From positions 4,650,001-4,714,000 of the forward strand of contig NZ_SAUN01000001.1 in assembly GCF_004011505.1 (NCBI RefSeq): a stretch of DNA of 64,000 nucleotides, written 5' to 3'. Origin of the DNA: Nonomuraea polychroma. Its GTDB lineage: Bacteria > Actinomycetota > Actinomycetes > Streptosporangiales > Streptosporangiaceae. The position numbers and the translations under genes were made by a program. The number at the start of each line of letters is the position of its first letter. The first letter of the stretch is position 1. Below the pieces are notes generated by a model. The model was not told where the DNA came from and did no database searches. It saw only the letters and a program-made list of their open reading frames with translations. This document shows, one piece after another, positions 50,431-59,482 of the stretch.

Positions 50431-52749
50431 ATGCCTGCACGTGTTGAGCAGCCGACGTCGGAGGCCGCCGAACGCCGATCGCGGCGGGTCGAGAAACTGC
50501 TCGCGGACATGTCGCTCGACGAGAAACTCGCCCAGCTCGTCGGCCTGTGGCTGAACGTCAACCGCGACGAGGGCGTCGTCGCGCCGCTACAGGATGCGAT
50601 GCAGGGCGAGGAGGTCGAGTTCGAGGCGTTCGCCCGCCACGGGCTGGGCCAGATCACCCGCCACTACGGCACCCGGCCGGTCGATCCGGAGCAGGCCAGC
50701 CGCGTCCTGGCGGCACGGCAGCGGTGGCTGCGTGACCACACGAGGCTCGGCATTCCCGCGCTCGCGCACGAGGAGTGCCTGACGGGGCTGGCGGCGTGGC
50801 GGGCCGCGGTGTATCCGGTGCCGCCCGCGTGGGGCGCGTCGTTCGACCCCGATCTGGTGGCGGACATGGCGCGGCGGATCGGGCAGAGCATGCGGGCGCT
50901 CGGCGTGCACCAGGGCCTGGCGCCGGTGCTGGACGTCATCCGCGACCAGCGGTGGGGCCGGGTCGAGGAGTGCATTTCCGAGGACCCGTACGAGGTCGCC
51001 ACCATCGGCGCCGCCTACGTGCGCGGCCTGCAGTCGGCGGGCGTCATCGCCACACTGAAACATTTCGTCGGCTACTCGAACTCCCGCGCGGGGCGGAACC
51101 TGGCGCCGGTGCACGCCGGCGCCCGTGAGGTGGCCGACACGTTGTTGTTCCCGTTCGAGGTCGCGGTACGGGACGCGGGCGCGGGCTCGGTCATGAACTC
51201 CTACGCCGAGATCGACGGCATCCCGGTCGCCGCGGACGCCCACTACCTGACCCGCGTCCTGCGCGACGAATGGGGCTTCGACGGCACCGTCGTCGCCGAC
51301 TACTTCGCCGTCGCCTTCCTGCACACGCTGCACGCCGTGGCCGCCGACGCCGAGGACGCGGCCGTGCAGGCGCTCAGCGCCGGCATCGACGTCGAGCTGC
51401 CCACCGGCGTGACCTACCTGGAGCCCCTGAAGCAGGCCGTCACGTCGGGCCGGATCGAGGAGTCGCTGATCGACCGGGCGCTGCGCCGGGTCCTGCGGCA
51501 GAAGGCCGCGCTCGGCCTGCTCGACGACGACTACGAGCCGGCCGCGCTCACCGGCCCGATCGACCTCGACGATCCCGCCTCGCGCGAGGTGGCGCGGCGC
51601 CTGGCCGAGGAGTCGATCGTGCTGCTGACCAACGACGGCCTGCTGCCGCTCGGCGACGCCGCAGGCAAGCGGGTCGCCGTCGTCGGCCCCAACGCCGACG
51701 ACCTCGCCGCGTTGTTCGGCTGCTACTCCTTCGTCCAGCACGTCCTGCCGCACTTCCCCGAGCTCCGCGAAACCGAGCCCGGCATCGCCGCGCCCACGCT
51801 GCTGGAGGCGCTGCGGGAGGAACTGCCCGGCGCGACCCTCGTCACCGAGCGGGGCACCGGCGTGGACGACGGCGACCGGACCGGGATCGAGGCGGCCGCC
51901 CGGCTGGCCGCCGGGTCCGACGTCGCGATCCTCGTGCTCGGCGACCGCTCGGGACTGTTCGGGCGGGGCACCTCCGGCGAGGGGTGCGACGTGGAGGACC
52001 TCGAGCTGCCCGGCGCCCAGCGGGAGCTGGCCGAGGCGGTGCTGGCCACCGGCACGCCGACCGTGGTGGTGCTGATGACCGGCCGCGCGTACGCGGTGCC
52101 CGGGATCGTCAGGGACGCCGCGGCGGTCGTCCAGGCGTTCTTCCCCGGCGAGGAGGGCGCGGGCGCGATCGCCCGCGTGCTGAGCGGAGCCGTGAACCCG
52201 TCGGGCCGGCTGCCGATGAGCCTGCCGCGCGCGAGCGCCGGCCAGCCCTACAGCTACCTGCACCCGAGGCTGGGCGGGGCCGGCTCGGTCAGCAACATCG
52301 ACCCCGCCCCCGTGCTGCCGTTCGGCCACGGGCTGAGCTACACGCGCTTCGCCTACGAGGATCTGGCGGCCGACGCGGCGCCAGACTCCATCCGTTGCTC
52401 GGTCACGGTGCGCAACGCCGGCGAGCGGCGCGGCGCGGAGGTCGTCCAGGTCTACGCCGCCGACCGCGTCGCCTCGGTGACGAGGCCCGTCGCCCAGTTG
52501 GTGGGGTACGCCCGGGTCGAGCTGGACCCCGGTGACAGCGCACGCGTCGGTTTCGACGTGCCGGTGCGGCTGCTGGCGTTCACGGGCCGGGACGGGCGGC
52601 GCATCGTCGAGCCCGGCGAGGTCGGGGTATCCGTCCGCCGCTCGGTCGCGGACGTGGTGGCGGAGCGGACCGTGACGCTGACCGGTCCCGTACGCGAGAT
52701 CACCGGCGCCGAGCGGCGGCTGACCACCGTCTCGATCGACCGGCGCTGA
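50431..52749 (+). CDS. GH3 beta-glycosidase (beta-glucosidase/beta-xylosidase)
   Basis: 772 aa, no signal peptide. The (beta/alpha)8 domain has SEDPYEVATIGAAYVRGLQ, KHF (residues 210-212) and the nucleophile Asp290 in GTVVADYFAVAF. The second alpha/beta domain (RVAVVGPNADDLAALFGCYS, LPFGHGLSYTRF) and the C-terminal fibronectin-III-like domain are present. It hydrolyses short beta-linked oligosaccharides, probably inside the cell. ADY instead of the common SDW at the nucleophile is a subgroup feature. Forms an operon with the GH42 gene 32 bases on. Confidence 0.9.
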   Translation: MPARVEQPTSEAAERRSRRVEKLLADMSLDEKLAQLVGLWLNVNRDEGVVAPLQDAMQGEEVEFEAFARHGLGQITRHYGTRPVDPEQASRVLAARQRWLRDHTRLGIPALAHEECLTGLAAWRAAVYPVPPAWGASFDPDLVADMARRIGQSMRALGVHQGLAPVLDVIRDQRWGRVEECISEDPYEVATIGAAYVRGLQSAGVIATLKHFVGYSNSRAGRNLAPVHAGAREVADTLLFPFEVAVRDAGAGSVMNSYAEIDGIPVAADAHYLTRVLRDEWGFDGTVVADYFAVAFLHTLHAVAADAEDAAVQALSAGIDVELPTGVTYLEPLKQAVTSGRIEESLIDRALRRVLRQKAALGLLDDDYEPAALTGPIDLDDPASREVARRLAEESIVLLTNDGLLPLGDAAGKRVAVVGPNADDLAALFGCYSFVQHVLPHFPELRETEPGIAAPTLLEALREELPGATLVTERGTGVDDGDRTGIEAAARLAAGSDVAILVLGDRSGLFGRGTSGEGCDVEDLELPGAQRELAEAVLATGTPTVVVLMTGRAYAVPGIVRDAAAVVQAFFPGEEGAGAIARVLSGAVNPSGRLPMSLPRASAGQPYSYLHPRLGGAGSVSNIDPAPVLPFGHGLSYTRFAYEDLAADAAPDSIRCSVTVRNAGERRGAEVVQVYAADRVASVTRPVAQLVGYARVELDPGDSARVGFDVPVRLLAFTGRDGRRIVEPGEVGVSVRRSVADVVAERTVTLTGPVREITGAERRLTTVSIDRR

Positions 52750-52781
52750 GCGAGCCCCGAACTATCGACAGGAGTGTTGAG

Positions 52782-54803
52782 ATGACGCGCATGGACGCGT
52801 TCAGGAGCCGCGTCAAAGGTTTCGCCTTCGGTGGCGACTACAACCCCGAGCAGTGGGAGCCTGCCGTCTGGCGGGAGGACGTCCGGCTCATGCGCGAGGC
52901 CGGCGTGAACGCCGTTTCGCTCGGTGTGTTCGCGTGGGCGTCGCTGGAGCCCGAGCCGGGCAAGTACACGTTCGGCTGGCTGGACGAGGTCATGGACCTC
53001 CTCCACGACAACGGCGTCAGCGTCAATTTGGCCACCCCCACCGCGGCGCCGCCGGTCTGGCTCACCCACCTGCATCCCGAGGTGTTCCCGATCAGGGAGG
53101 ACGGGCAGCCGTTCGGTTTCGGGAACCGGCTGCACTACGATCCGTCGTCGCCGATCTACCGGGAGTACGCGGCGAACATCACGACCAAGCTCGCCGAGCG
53201 GTATTCGTTCCATCCGGCGCTGGCGATGTGGCACATCAGCAACGAGTACGGGCCGACGGCGTACAACGAGGCCGCGGCGGTCAACTTCCGCCGCTGGCTG
53301 CGGCGCAAGTACGGCGACCTCGACGCGCTGAACGAGGCGTGGACCACCCGGTTCTGGGGCCAGATCTACACCGACTGGGACCAGATCGACGTGCCGCACA
53401 TCCCCCGCACCTGGATGAACCCCACCCGCCGCCTCGACTTCAAGCGCTTCACCTCCGACGCGCTGCTGGAGTGCTACATCGCCGAGCGGGACATCGTGCG
53501 CTCCTTCCGCGACGACATCCCGGTCATGACGAACTTCATGCGGTTCTTCCGCCACGCCGACTACTGGAAGTGGGCCCCCGAGGAGGACGCCGCCGCACTC
53601 GACATCTACCCGAACCCGGCCGAGGCCGACTCGCACGTGTCGGCGGCCTTCAACTACGACCTGTTCCGCTCGCTCAAGGGCGGGCAGCCGTGGATGCTGA
53701 TGGAGCAGTCGAGCAGCGCCGTCAGCCAGTGGAAGCTCAACGTGGTCAAGGAGCCGGGGCGGATGCGGCTCGGCTCGCTGGCGGCGATGGCGCGCGGCGC
53801 CGACTCGGTCATGTTCTTCCAGTGGCGGGCCAGCCGCGGCGGCCAGGAGCGCTTCCACTCGGCGATGGTGCCGCACTCCGGGCCGGACTCGCGCACGTTC
53901 AGGGAGATCACCGACCTCGGGCGGGAGCTGGAGCTGCTGGCGCCGGTGGCGGGCACGACCTCGCGCTCGGAGATCGCGATCCTGTTCGACTGGGACGGCT
54001 GGTGGGGGCTGGAGGAGGTCTTCGGCCTGCCGCGTAACGACTTCAGCTACACGGACACGGTGATGCGGCACTACACGCCGCTGTGGGAGCGGCACTACCC
54101 GGTGGACGTGGTGTCCGCCGCGTCGGCGCTGGAGTCGTACAAGGTGCTCGTGGTGCCGAACGCGTACCTGATCGACGACGAGGGCGTGCGGCGCATCACC
54201 GAGTTCGCCCGCAACGGCGGGACGGTGCTCATGTCGTTCTTCTCCGGCGTGGTCGACGGGGACAACCGGGTGCGGCCGAACGGGTACCCAGGGGCGTTCC
54301 GGGAGCTCATCGGCGCGAAGATCGACGAGTACTGGCCGGCGCGGCCGCACGAGGAGTTCGCGGTCGACTTCGCCGACGGGCGGCGCGCGAGCGCCACCTG
54401 GTGGCGCGAGGACCTGCACCTGGAGACCGGGACGGCCCTGGCGGCGTACGCCGACGGGCTGCTGGCGGGCCGGGCCGCCGTGGTCGAGAACAGGTACGGC
54501 GCCGGCCGGGTCGTCTACGTCGCGACGCTGCTGGAGCAGGCCGCCTTCGACGCGCTGGTGGCGGAGACGGTGGAGGCGGCGGGCGTGCGCCGGCACTTCG
54601 AGGGCGTCCCCGCCCACGTGGAGTGCTCGGTGCGGGGCGACGACGCCTACGAGTACGTGTTCCTGCTCAACCACAGCGGCGAGCTGGGCGCGTCCGTCCC
54701 CGTAGGAGGGGAGGGGACGGACCTGCTCACCGGGGAGGCGGTGTCCGGGCAGGTGGAGCTGGAGCCGCTGGGGGCCGCCGTGATCCGGCTGGCCCGCGCG
54801 TAG
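52782..54803 (+). CDS. GH42 beta-galactosidase
   Basis: 673 aa, typical length. The start FGGDYNPEQWEP is the family hallmark. Acid/base Glu155 in WHISNEYGPTAY and nucleophile Glu308 in WMLMEQSSSAV; a trimerisation/GATase-like middle domain (VLVVPNAYLIDDEGV) and a small C-terminal beta domain follow. No signal peptide, so it acts on imported beta-galactosides or arabinogalacto-oligosaccharides. ACAGGAG lies upstream of the ATG. Co-transcribed with GH3. Confidence 0.92.
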   Translation: MTRMDAFRSRVKGFAFGGDYNPEQWEPAVWREDVRLMREAGVNAVSLGVFAWASLEPEPGKYTFGWLDEVMDLLHDNGVSVNLATPTAAPPVWLTHLHPEVFPIREDGQPFGFGNRLHYDPSSPIYREYAANITTKLAERYSFHPALAMWHISNEYGPTAYNEAAAVNFRRWLRRKYGDLDALNEAWTTRFWGQIYTDWDQIDVPHIPRTWMNPTRRLDFKRFTSDALLECYIAERDIVRSFRDDIPVMTNFMRFFRHADYWKWAPEEDAAALDIYPNPAEADSHVSAAFNYDLFRSLKGGQPWMLMEQSSSAVSQWKLNVVKEPGRMRLGSLAAMARGADSVMFFQWRASRGGQERFHSAMVPHSGPDSRTFREITDLGRELELLAPVAGTTSRSEIAILFDWDGWWGLEEVFGLPRNDFSYTDTVMRHYTPLWERHYPVDVVSAASALESYKVLVVPNAYLIDDEGVRRITEFARNGGTVLMSFFSGVVDGDNRVRPNGYPGAFRELIGAKIDEYWPARPHEEFAVDFADGRRASATWWREDLHLETGTALAAYADGLLAGRAAVVENRYGAGRVVYVATLLEQAAFDALVAETVEAAGVRRHFEGVPAHVECSVRGDDAYEYVFLLNHSGELGASVPVGGEGTDLLTGEAVSGQVELEPLGAAVIRLARA

Positions 54804-54809
54804 CCGCCC

Positions 54810-54935
54810 TCAGAACGTGCCCGGGTTGAGCGCCGACCCGGGCACGAGGGCCAGGGAGACGCAGAGCACCAGGAACAGGGCAGCGGCGCGAGCCGCGGGC
54901 GGCGCAGCGGTCGCAGGTCTGAACAAATAGGACAT
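54810..54935 (-). CDS. 41-aa putative secreted peptide precursor
   Basis: ATG 54933-54935 with AGGA close upstream; 41 residues consisting of a basic/proline start, a hydrophobic core (AAALFLVLCVSLALVPGSA) and a short tail LNPGTF. It looks like a signal peptide with a released tail of six or seven residues, or a lipoprotein-like leader without lipobox context. Convergent to the GH42 gene, 6 bases apart. Unknown function; existence is only supported by signal-peptide-like composition and codon use. Confidence 0.35.
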   Translation of the reverse strand: MSYLFRPATAAPPAARAAALFLVLCVSLALVPGSALNPGTF

Positions 54936-55122
54936 GTTCCTAGGTAGTCGACCTTCGGCTCTGACCAGGCAATCTCCCGCGATCCGCGGACGCGGGAGGG
55001 GAGCTTCCCGGGCTATCCCAACACCGCCGCAGACAGGCGGCAAAAAGCGAGAAAAGACATCAGTCAAGGTGCAATAAACCGGCATATGGGCGGGGCCGGG
55101 AACCCTTCAGGGACCGGAACGG

Positions 55123-55260
55123 TCACTCGGGTGTGGAGCGGTCGGCGAGGTGGTCGAGTGAGATGCCCAGCACGTCGGCCAGCGCGCGATGGTGAAGAAC
55201 GCGGGTGTGGCGATGCGGCTGGTCTCGATATTGCGGAGACGGGATCTTCTGCGTGGCTGC
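55123..55260 (-). pseudogene. XRE-family regulator remnant
   Basis: Two frames give the second half of a helix-turn-helix domain of XRE type: SRLRNIETSRIATPAFF in one frame, then ALADVLGISLDHLADRSTPE ending at TGA 55123-55125 in another. The shift lies near 55195. The N-terminal part of the domain is not recognisable. A decayed gene. Confidence 0.6.
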
Positions 55261-55362
55261 CCTCCGCGGGTGGGGGCAGCTGAACTGCTCCGTCGCAACG
55301 CCCCTCGGCAGGCGCCGGCGCGGGGGCTGCGGCGTGACAGTCGTCGGGAGGTGGCCGGCCGG

Positions 55363-56313
55363 TCACGGGGACGGCTCGAGCCAGGCCTCCACCTCGGTGC
55401 GGAGGCGGGACTTGAGTGCCTCCGGGGCGAACGACGCCTCGATCGAGGCCAGGGCCAGATCGGCCAGGTCGCGGTCGTCGTAGCCGAAGACGTCGCGCAG
55501 GCGGGCGTACTCGTCCGCGAGCGCCGTCTCCCCGTCGGTGTTGACCGTGACCGCCAGCCCGGCGGCCCGCAGCCGCGGCAAGGGGTGCGCGGCGAACGAG
55601 GGGACGAACCCGAGCAGGACGTTGGAGGTGGGGCAGACCTCCAGCGGGATGCCGCGCTCGCGGACCTCCGCCACCAGCGTGTCGTCGTCGATCACCCGGA
55701 TCCCGTGACCGAGCCGCTCGGCGTGCCCTACGTCGAGCGCCTCCCGGATGCTGGCCGCGCCGGCCGCCTCCCCCGCGTGGTGCGTCAGGCGCAGCCCCGC
55801 GTCCCTGGCGGCATCGCACACCTCCGCGAACGGGGCGAGCGGGTGGGCCTCGTCACCGGCCAGTCCGAGGCCGATCACGGCGTCGTAGCGGGTGGCCAGC
55901 TTGAGTGTGCGCCACATCCGCTCCACCGGCCGCCGCCTGGAGTGGTCGAGCAGCACCCGCCACTCGATGCCGTGTCTGGCCCCGCCCTCGGTCAGCCCCT
56001 CGAGCACCGCCTCCAGGGGCATCTCCGGCGCCCCCAGCCGCTCACCGTGGGAGGCGGCGGTGAAGGTCACCTCCACGTAGCGGGTGCCCTGCGCGGCCTC
56101 GTCCTCGCAGAACTCCACCGCGATCCGCCTGAAATGCTCGACCGTGCGCAGCAGCTCCCGCACCCGCGCCCGTGCGTCGCCGAACTCCCTGAAGGTGCGG
56201 AACCCGTTCTCCGGCTCGCGAGATCCGCCGAGCTCGCGCGCGGTCTCCGGCCGCACCGTGCTTTCGAGGTGAACGTGCAGGTGGGCCTTGGGCAACGACC
56301 GTACGTCTCTCAC
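55363..56313 (-). CDS. Adenosine/adenine deaminase family protein
   Basis: 316 aa. Metal-dependent amidohydrolase motifs of the adenosine deaminase family: KAHLHVHLES (His11, His13), LAGDEA, HHAGEAAG (His and catalytic Glu), RLGHGIRV, and VTVNTDGE, where the zinc-binding Asp is kept but the usual second Asp of NTDDP is Gly. It deaminates adenosine, adenine or a related purine in the cytoplasm. The replaced NTDD residue points to a side branch of the family, so substrate is open. Single gene. Confidence 0.85.
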   Translation of the reverse strand: MRDVRSLPKAHLHVHLESTVRPETARELGGSREPENGFRTFREFGDARARVRELLRTVEHFRRIAVEFCEDEAAQGTRYVEVTFTAASHGERLGAPEMPLEAVLEGLTEGGARHGIEWRVLLDHSRRRPVERMWRTLKLATRYDAVIGLGLAGDEAHPLAPFAEVCDAARDAGLRLTHHAGEAAGAASIREALDVGHAERLGHGIRVIDDDTLVAEVRERGIPLEVCPTSNVLLGFVPSFAAHPLPRLRAAGLAVTVNTDGETALADEYARLRDVFGYDDRDLADLALASIEASFAPEALKSRLRTEVEAWLEPSP

Positions 56314-56356
56314 ACCCCAACCTTAGAAACCCGCCCCGCCCGTGTGCACACGGTTT

Positions 56357-57121
56357 TCACGTGGCGGACTTGGTGATCCGGATCTTGGACTGCTTGTGCG
56401 GAAGGCGTTCCCAGTCCTCCATGAACGTCGCCGTGAACCCGTACTTCTCGGCCAGGGCCACGAGCGTCTCGGTGCGGTAGTAGAAGTCCTCGCGGAGCAC
56501 CTGGTGCTCCTTGCCCTCGGTCCGGTCGAAGGTGAAGTCGAACCAGGCGTTCGGCTTCATGATGCGGCCCACGTGCGCGAAGCACTCCTCGATGACGTGC
56601 AGCGGCGAGTGGGAGAACACGCTGTGCGCGTGCACGACGTCGAAATGCCCGTCGGGCAGGAACGCGAAACGCAGATCGCGGACCGGGGTCAGATACGGAA
56701 GTTTGTCGCCCAGGCCGTGCTGGACGAGCGTGTCCTGCGCCGCCATGAGGATGTCGGGCGAGATGTCGATTCCGTAGTAGTTTCCGGTGTGCAGGTAGTC
56801 GATGAACAAATGGCCGGCGCGCAGGTTGCCGCAGCCGATTTCCAGCATGCGGCATTCCGGTTTGAGCCCGTGTTCGACGAGGTAGTCGAATTGCATGCGA
56901 CCGAGCGCCAGCCAGCGTTTGTGGGTGTGCGAGCCGACCGCGCCCTTGGGGTCGCGCGCGGTGTCGGACTTCATGACCGCCCGGTAGTACGCGACGTGAT
57001 CGCGGGTGCGCAGCCTGAACCACGTGTCGCGGGCCAGCCGCCGCAGGTGCGGCACGATCTTGTGGGGATTCTTGAACGCGTAGGCCGCCTGGTGGACGAC
57101 GCTGGAGCGGGTGCGTTTCAC
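56357..57121 (-). CDS. SAM-dependent methyltransferase (class I)
   Basis: About 254 aa from GTG 57121 (a GTG at 57172 is the alternative; neither has a good ribosome site). Motif I is MLEIGCGNLRAGHLFIDYL, then YYGIDISPDIL (acidic residue for the ribose), FDVVHAHSVFSH (motif IV region) and a final ATFMEDWERLPH. The N-terminus is basic and helical. Substrate unknown; it stands alone between adenosine deaminase and the sigma factor. Confidence 0.75.
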   Translation of the reverse strand: MKRTRSSVVHQAAYAFKNPHKIVPHLRRLARDTWFRLRTRDHVAYYRAVMKSDTARDPKGAVGSHTHKRWLALGRMQFDYLVEHGLKPECRMLEIGCGNLRAGHLFIDYLHTGNYYGIDISPDILMAAQDTLVQHGLGDKLPYLTPVRDLRFAFLPDGHFDVVHAHSVFSHSPLHVIEECFAHVGRIMKPNAWFDFTFDRTEGKEHQVLREDFYYRTETLVALAEKYGFTATFMEDWERLPHKQSKIRITKSAT

Positions 57122-57307
57122 GCTTGGGAATCTAGGCCAGCCACCCTGCCGGTCAAAGGTCCAATGCGACACTCTTGAGTTCTTTTTTGCGCGGCCTTTC
57201 TCCAGGCGAGCGGAAATTTCCCTCCAGATCCACCCATAAAGGTGCCGCCACCCCCAAGGAAGATCACCTGTGCGGCACCCCGGGCATTGATCGCCATTCG
57301 GCTGGGG

Positions 57308-58276
57308 TCAGCTGAGATAGTCGCGCAGCGCCAGCGCGCGGGACGGGTGACGGAGTTTGGACATCGTCTTGGCCTCGATCTGCCTGATGCGTTCGCGGGT
57401 GACGCCGTAGACCTTGCCGATCTCGTCCAGCGTCCTCGGCTGGCCGTCGGCCAGGCCGTACCGCATGCTGATCACGCCCGCCTCGCGCTCGGAGAGCTGG
57501 TCGAGCAGGGCGTTGAGCTGCTGCTGGAGCAACGTGAACGACACCGCGTCGGCAGGCGAGACGGCCTCGGTGTCCTCGATGAGGTCGCCGAACTCGCTGT
57601 CGCCCTCGTCGCCCAGCGGCGTGCTGAGGGAGACCGGCTCGCGGCCGTATCCCTGGACCTCGACGACCCGCGCCACCTCCAGGTCGGTCTCGGCGGCGAT
57701 CTCCTCAGGGGTGGGCTCGCGGCCGAGGTCGCTCTGCAGGCGGCGGTGCACCCGCGCGACCTTGTTGATCAGCTCCACCATGTGGACGGGAATGCGGATC
57801 GTCCGGGCCTGGTCGGCCATGGCGCGGGTGATGGCCTGCTTGATCCACCAGGTCGCGTACGTGGAGAACTTGAACCCGAGCCGGTAGTCGAACTTCTCGA
57901 TCGTCCGGATCAGGCCCAGGTTGCCCTCCTGAATGAGGTCCAGGAAGAGCATGCCGCGGCCGGTGTAGCGCTTGGCGATGGAGACCACCAGCCGCAGGTT
58001 GGCCTCCAGCATGCGGCTCTTGGCGCGCTCGCCGTCGTCGGCGATCCACTCCAGATCGGCGCGCAGATCGGCGGGCAGCCCCGGCTCGGTGTCCAGCCGC
58101 TCCCTGGCGAACAGGCCGGCCTCGATGCGCTTGGCCAGGTCGATCTCCTGCTCGGCGGTGAGCAACGGGACGCGCCCGATCTCCTTCAGGTAAGCCTTCA
58201 CCGAGTCCGCGCCGACGGCCGCGCCGCCGCCGGCGATGTTGTCGTCCAGTTCGAGAACCTCTGCTGCTTCGGACAA
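57308..58276 (-). CDS. Sigma-70 group 1/2 factor (HrdB/SigB-like)
   Basis: 322 aa. The start is TTG 58276, because GGAGAGAG lies directly upstream. Region 1.2 (DSVKAYLKEIGRVPLLTAEQ), region 2 (NLRLVVSIAKRYTGRGMLFL, DLIQEGNLGLIRTIEKFDY, FKFSTYATWWIKQAITRAMA), region 3, and region 4 with RTLDEIGKVYGVTRERIRQI. It lacks the long acidic region 1.1 of a main HrdB, so a non-essential HrdA/C/D-like group 2 sigma factor is likely. It is divergent from a TetR gene with two operators in the short gap, which suggests TetR-controlled sigma expression. Confidence 0.92.
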   Translation of the reverse strand: MSEAAEVLELDDNIAGGGAAVGADSVKAYLKEIGRVPLLTAEQEIDLAKRIEAGLFARERLDTEPGLPADLRADLEWIADDGERAKSRMLEANLRLVVSIAKRYTGRGMLFLDLIQEGNLGLIRTIEKFDYRLGFKFSTYATWWIKQAITRAMADQARTIRIPVHMVELINKVARVHRRLQSDLGREPTPEEIAAETDLEVARVVEVQGYGREPVSLSTPLGDEGDSEFGDLIEDTEAVSPADAVSFTLLQQQLNALLDQLSEREAGVISMRYGLADGQPRTLDEIGKVYGVTRERIRQIEAKTMSKLRHPSRALALRDYLS

Positions 58277-58323
58277 AACTCTCTCCTCGCTCGCGTTGGA
58301 TGGACGCACTAATCTTGGGTCGC

Positions 58324-58370
58324 ACCTAACTTTAGGTTGAACCTTGGGCTTGGTCAACCTAAAATCAGGT
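58324..58370. promoter_or_regulatory. Two TetR-type operators between sigma and tetR
   Basis: ACCTAACTTTAGGT at 58324-58337 and ACCTAAAATCAGGT at 58357-58370 are palindromic, 33 bases apart; a further half site AACCTAAA follows at 58373. They occupy nearly the whole AT-rich gap between the divergent starts. Confidence 0.75.
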
Positions 58371-58401
58371 CGAACCTAAAAATTTATGGAAGACTGTGGC
58401 T

Positions 58402-59118
58402 ATGAGCATCGACACCTTGGGCTTGCGGGAACAGAAGAAGCGAGAGACCAGGCAGGCCATCTCCGACCACGCTACCCAACTGTTCCTGGAACGTGGCTTC
58501 GACCGGACGACGATCGCCGACATCGCCGCCGCGGCCAGGGTGGCGAAGATGACGGTGACGAACTATTTCCCCCGCAAGGAGGACCTGGCGCTGGACCACC
58601 ACGAGGTCTTCGTGGCGGGGCTGGCCGAGGCGGTCTCGGGGCGCGAGCCGGGCGAATCGGCGCTGGGGGCGGTGCGGCGGGCGTACATGGCGGCGCTGGA
58701 GCGGCGCGATCCGATCATCGGCTTCACGAGGCAGGACTTCGCCCGGATGATCGCCGACAGCCCGACGCTGGTCGCCCGCCTGCGCGACCTGCACGACCAG
58801 CGTGAGGAAGCGCTCGCGGCCCAGCTCGCCACCGAGCCGATCGCGCCGGACTCCCCGCATGACGCTCCCCTGCCCGGACAGGACACACCCCAACCTGGAC
58901 AAGACGCTCTCCGGCCCACCGGCGGCCAGGACCGCCGGCTCACCGCGCGGGCCGTGGCCGCGCAGCTCGCGGCGGCGGACCGGCTGCTCTTCCGCGAGCT
59001 GCAGAGCCGCACCCTGGCCGGGGAGAGCGACGACACGATCGCCGCCGCGCTCACCGAGAGCGCTCAGCACGTCTTCGACCTCCTGGAACCGGCCATCGGC
59101 GACTACGCCCGCCGCTGA
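58402..59118 (+). CDS. TetR-family regulator divergent from the sigma factor
   Basis: 238 aa. Helix-turn-helix TIADIAAAARVAKMTVTNYF, then a helical ligand domain. Residues about 150-180 hold a low-complexity insert with a repeated PGQD unit (PGQDTPQPGQDALRP), longer than the loop usually found here. The start is ATG 58402 or GTG 58396. It probably binds the ACCTAA/TTAGGT sites and represses both itself and the sigma gene; ligand unknown. Confidence 0.88.
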   Translation: MSIDTLGLREQKKRETRQAISDHATQLFLERGFDRTTIADIAAAARVAKMTVTNYFPRKEDLALDHHEVFVAGLAEAVSGREPGESALGAVRRAYMAALERRDPIIGFTRQDFARMIADSPTLVARLRDLHDQREEALAAQLATEPIAPDSPHDAPLPGQDTPQPGQDALRPTGGQDRRLTARAVAAQLAAADRLLFRELQSRTLAGESDDTIAAALTESAQHVFDLLEPAIGDYARR

Positions 59119-59164
59119 CGCCACAGCGGCGCACGCGGCATGCCGTGGACGTGGGCCGGTCCCG

Positions 59165-59482
59165 TCAGCGGCCCAGGCTCTCGACGTAGCTCGCCGCCTC
59201 CTCCATCAGGCTCCGCCACACCACCTCGTCGGGCTCCCGTAACGCGACCCATTCCCGCATCTGCCGCGACCCCATCCGCACGACCTCCGCCGTCCCCTCC
59301 CCTACCAGCTCCCCGGCCCGCGCGGCCGGCAGCTTGAGCACGACCCGGTCCCGGGAGAAGAACGCGTAGACCTTTCCCCCGACCTTGAGTCCGTCCGCGT
59401 GGAGCATGCGTCCCACGCTCACCTCGGGCCTGGTGAGGTGCTCGGCGATCAGGTCGTCGTAGAGCTCCTGGGCGGTAGCCAT
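59165..59482 (-). CDS. TfoX N-terminal-like small protein
   Basis: 105 aa with GGGAG before the ATG. VGRMLHADGLKVGGKVYAFF, RDRVVLKLPAARAGELV and MREWVALREPDEVVWRSL match the small TfoX-N-like proteins of actinobacteria, whose function is unknown. Its first 34 bases overlap the end of the glycosylase-like gene on the same strand. Confidence 0.75.
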   Translation of the reverse strand: MATAQELYDDLIAEHLTRPEVSVGRMLHADGLKVGGKVYAFFSRDRVVLKLPAARAGELVGEGTAEVVRMGSRQMREWVALREPDEVVWRSLMEEAASYVESLGR

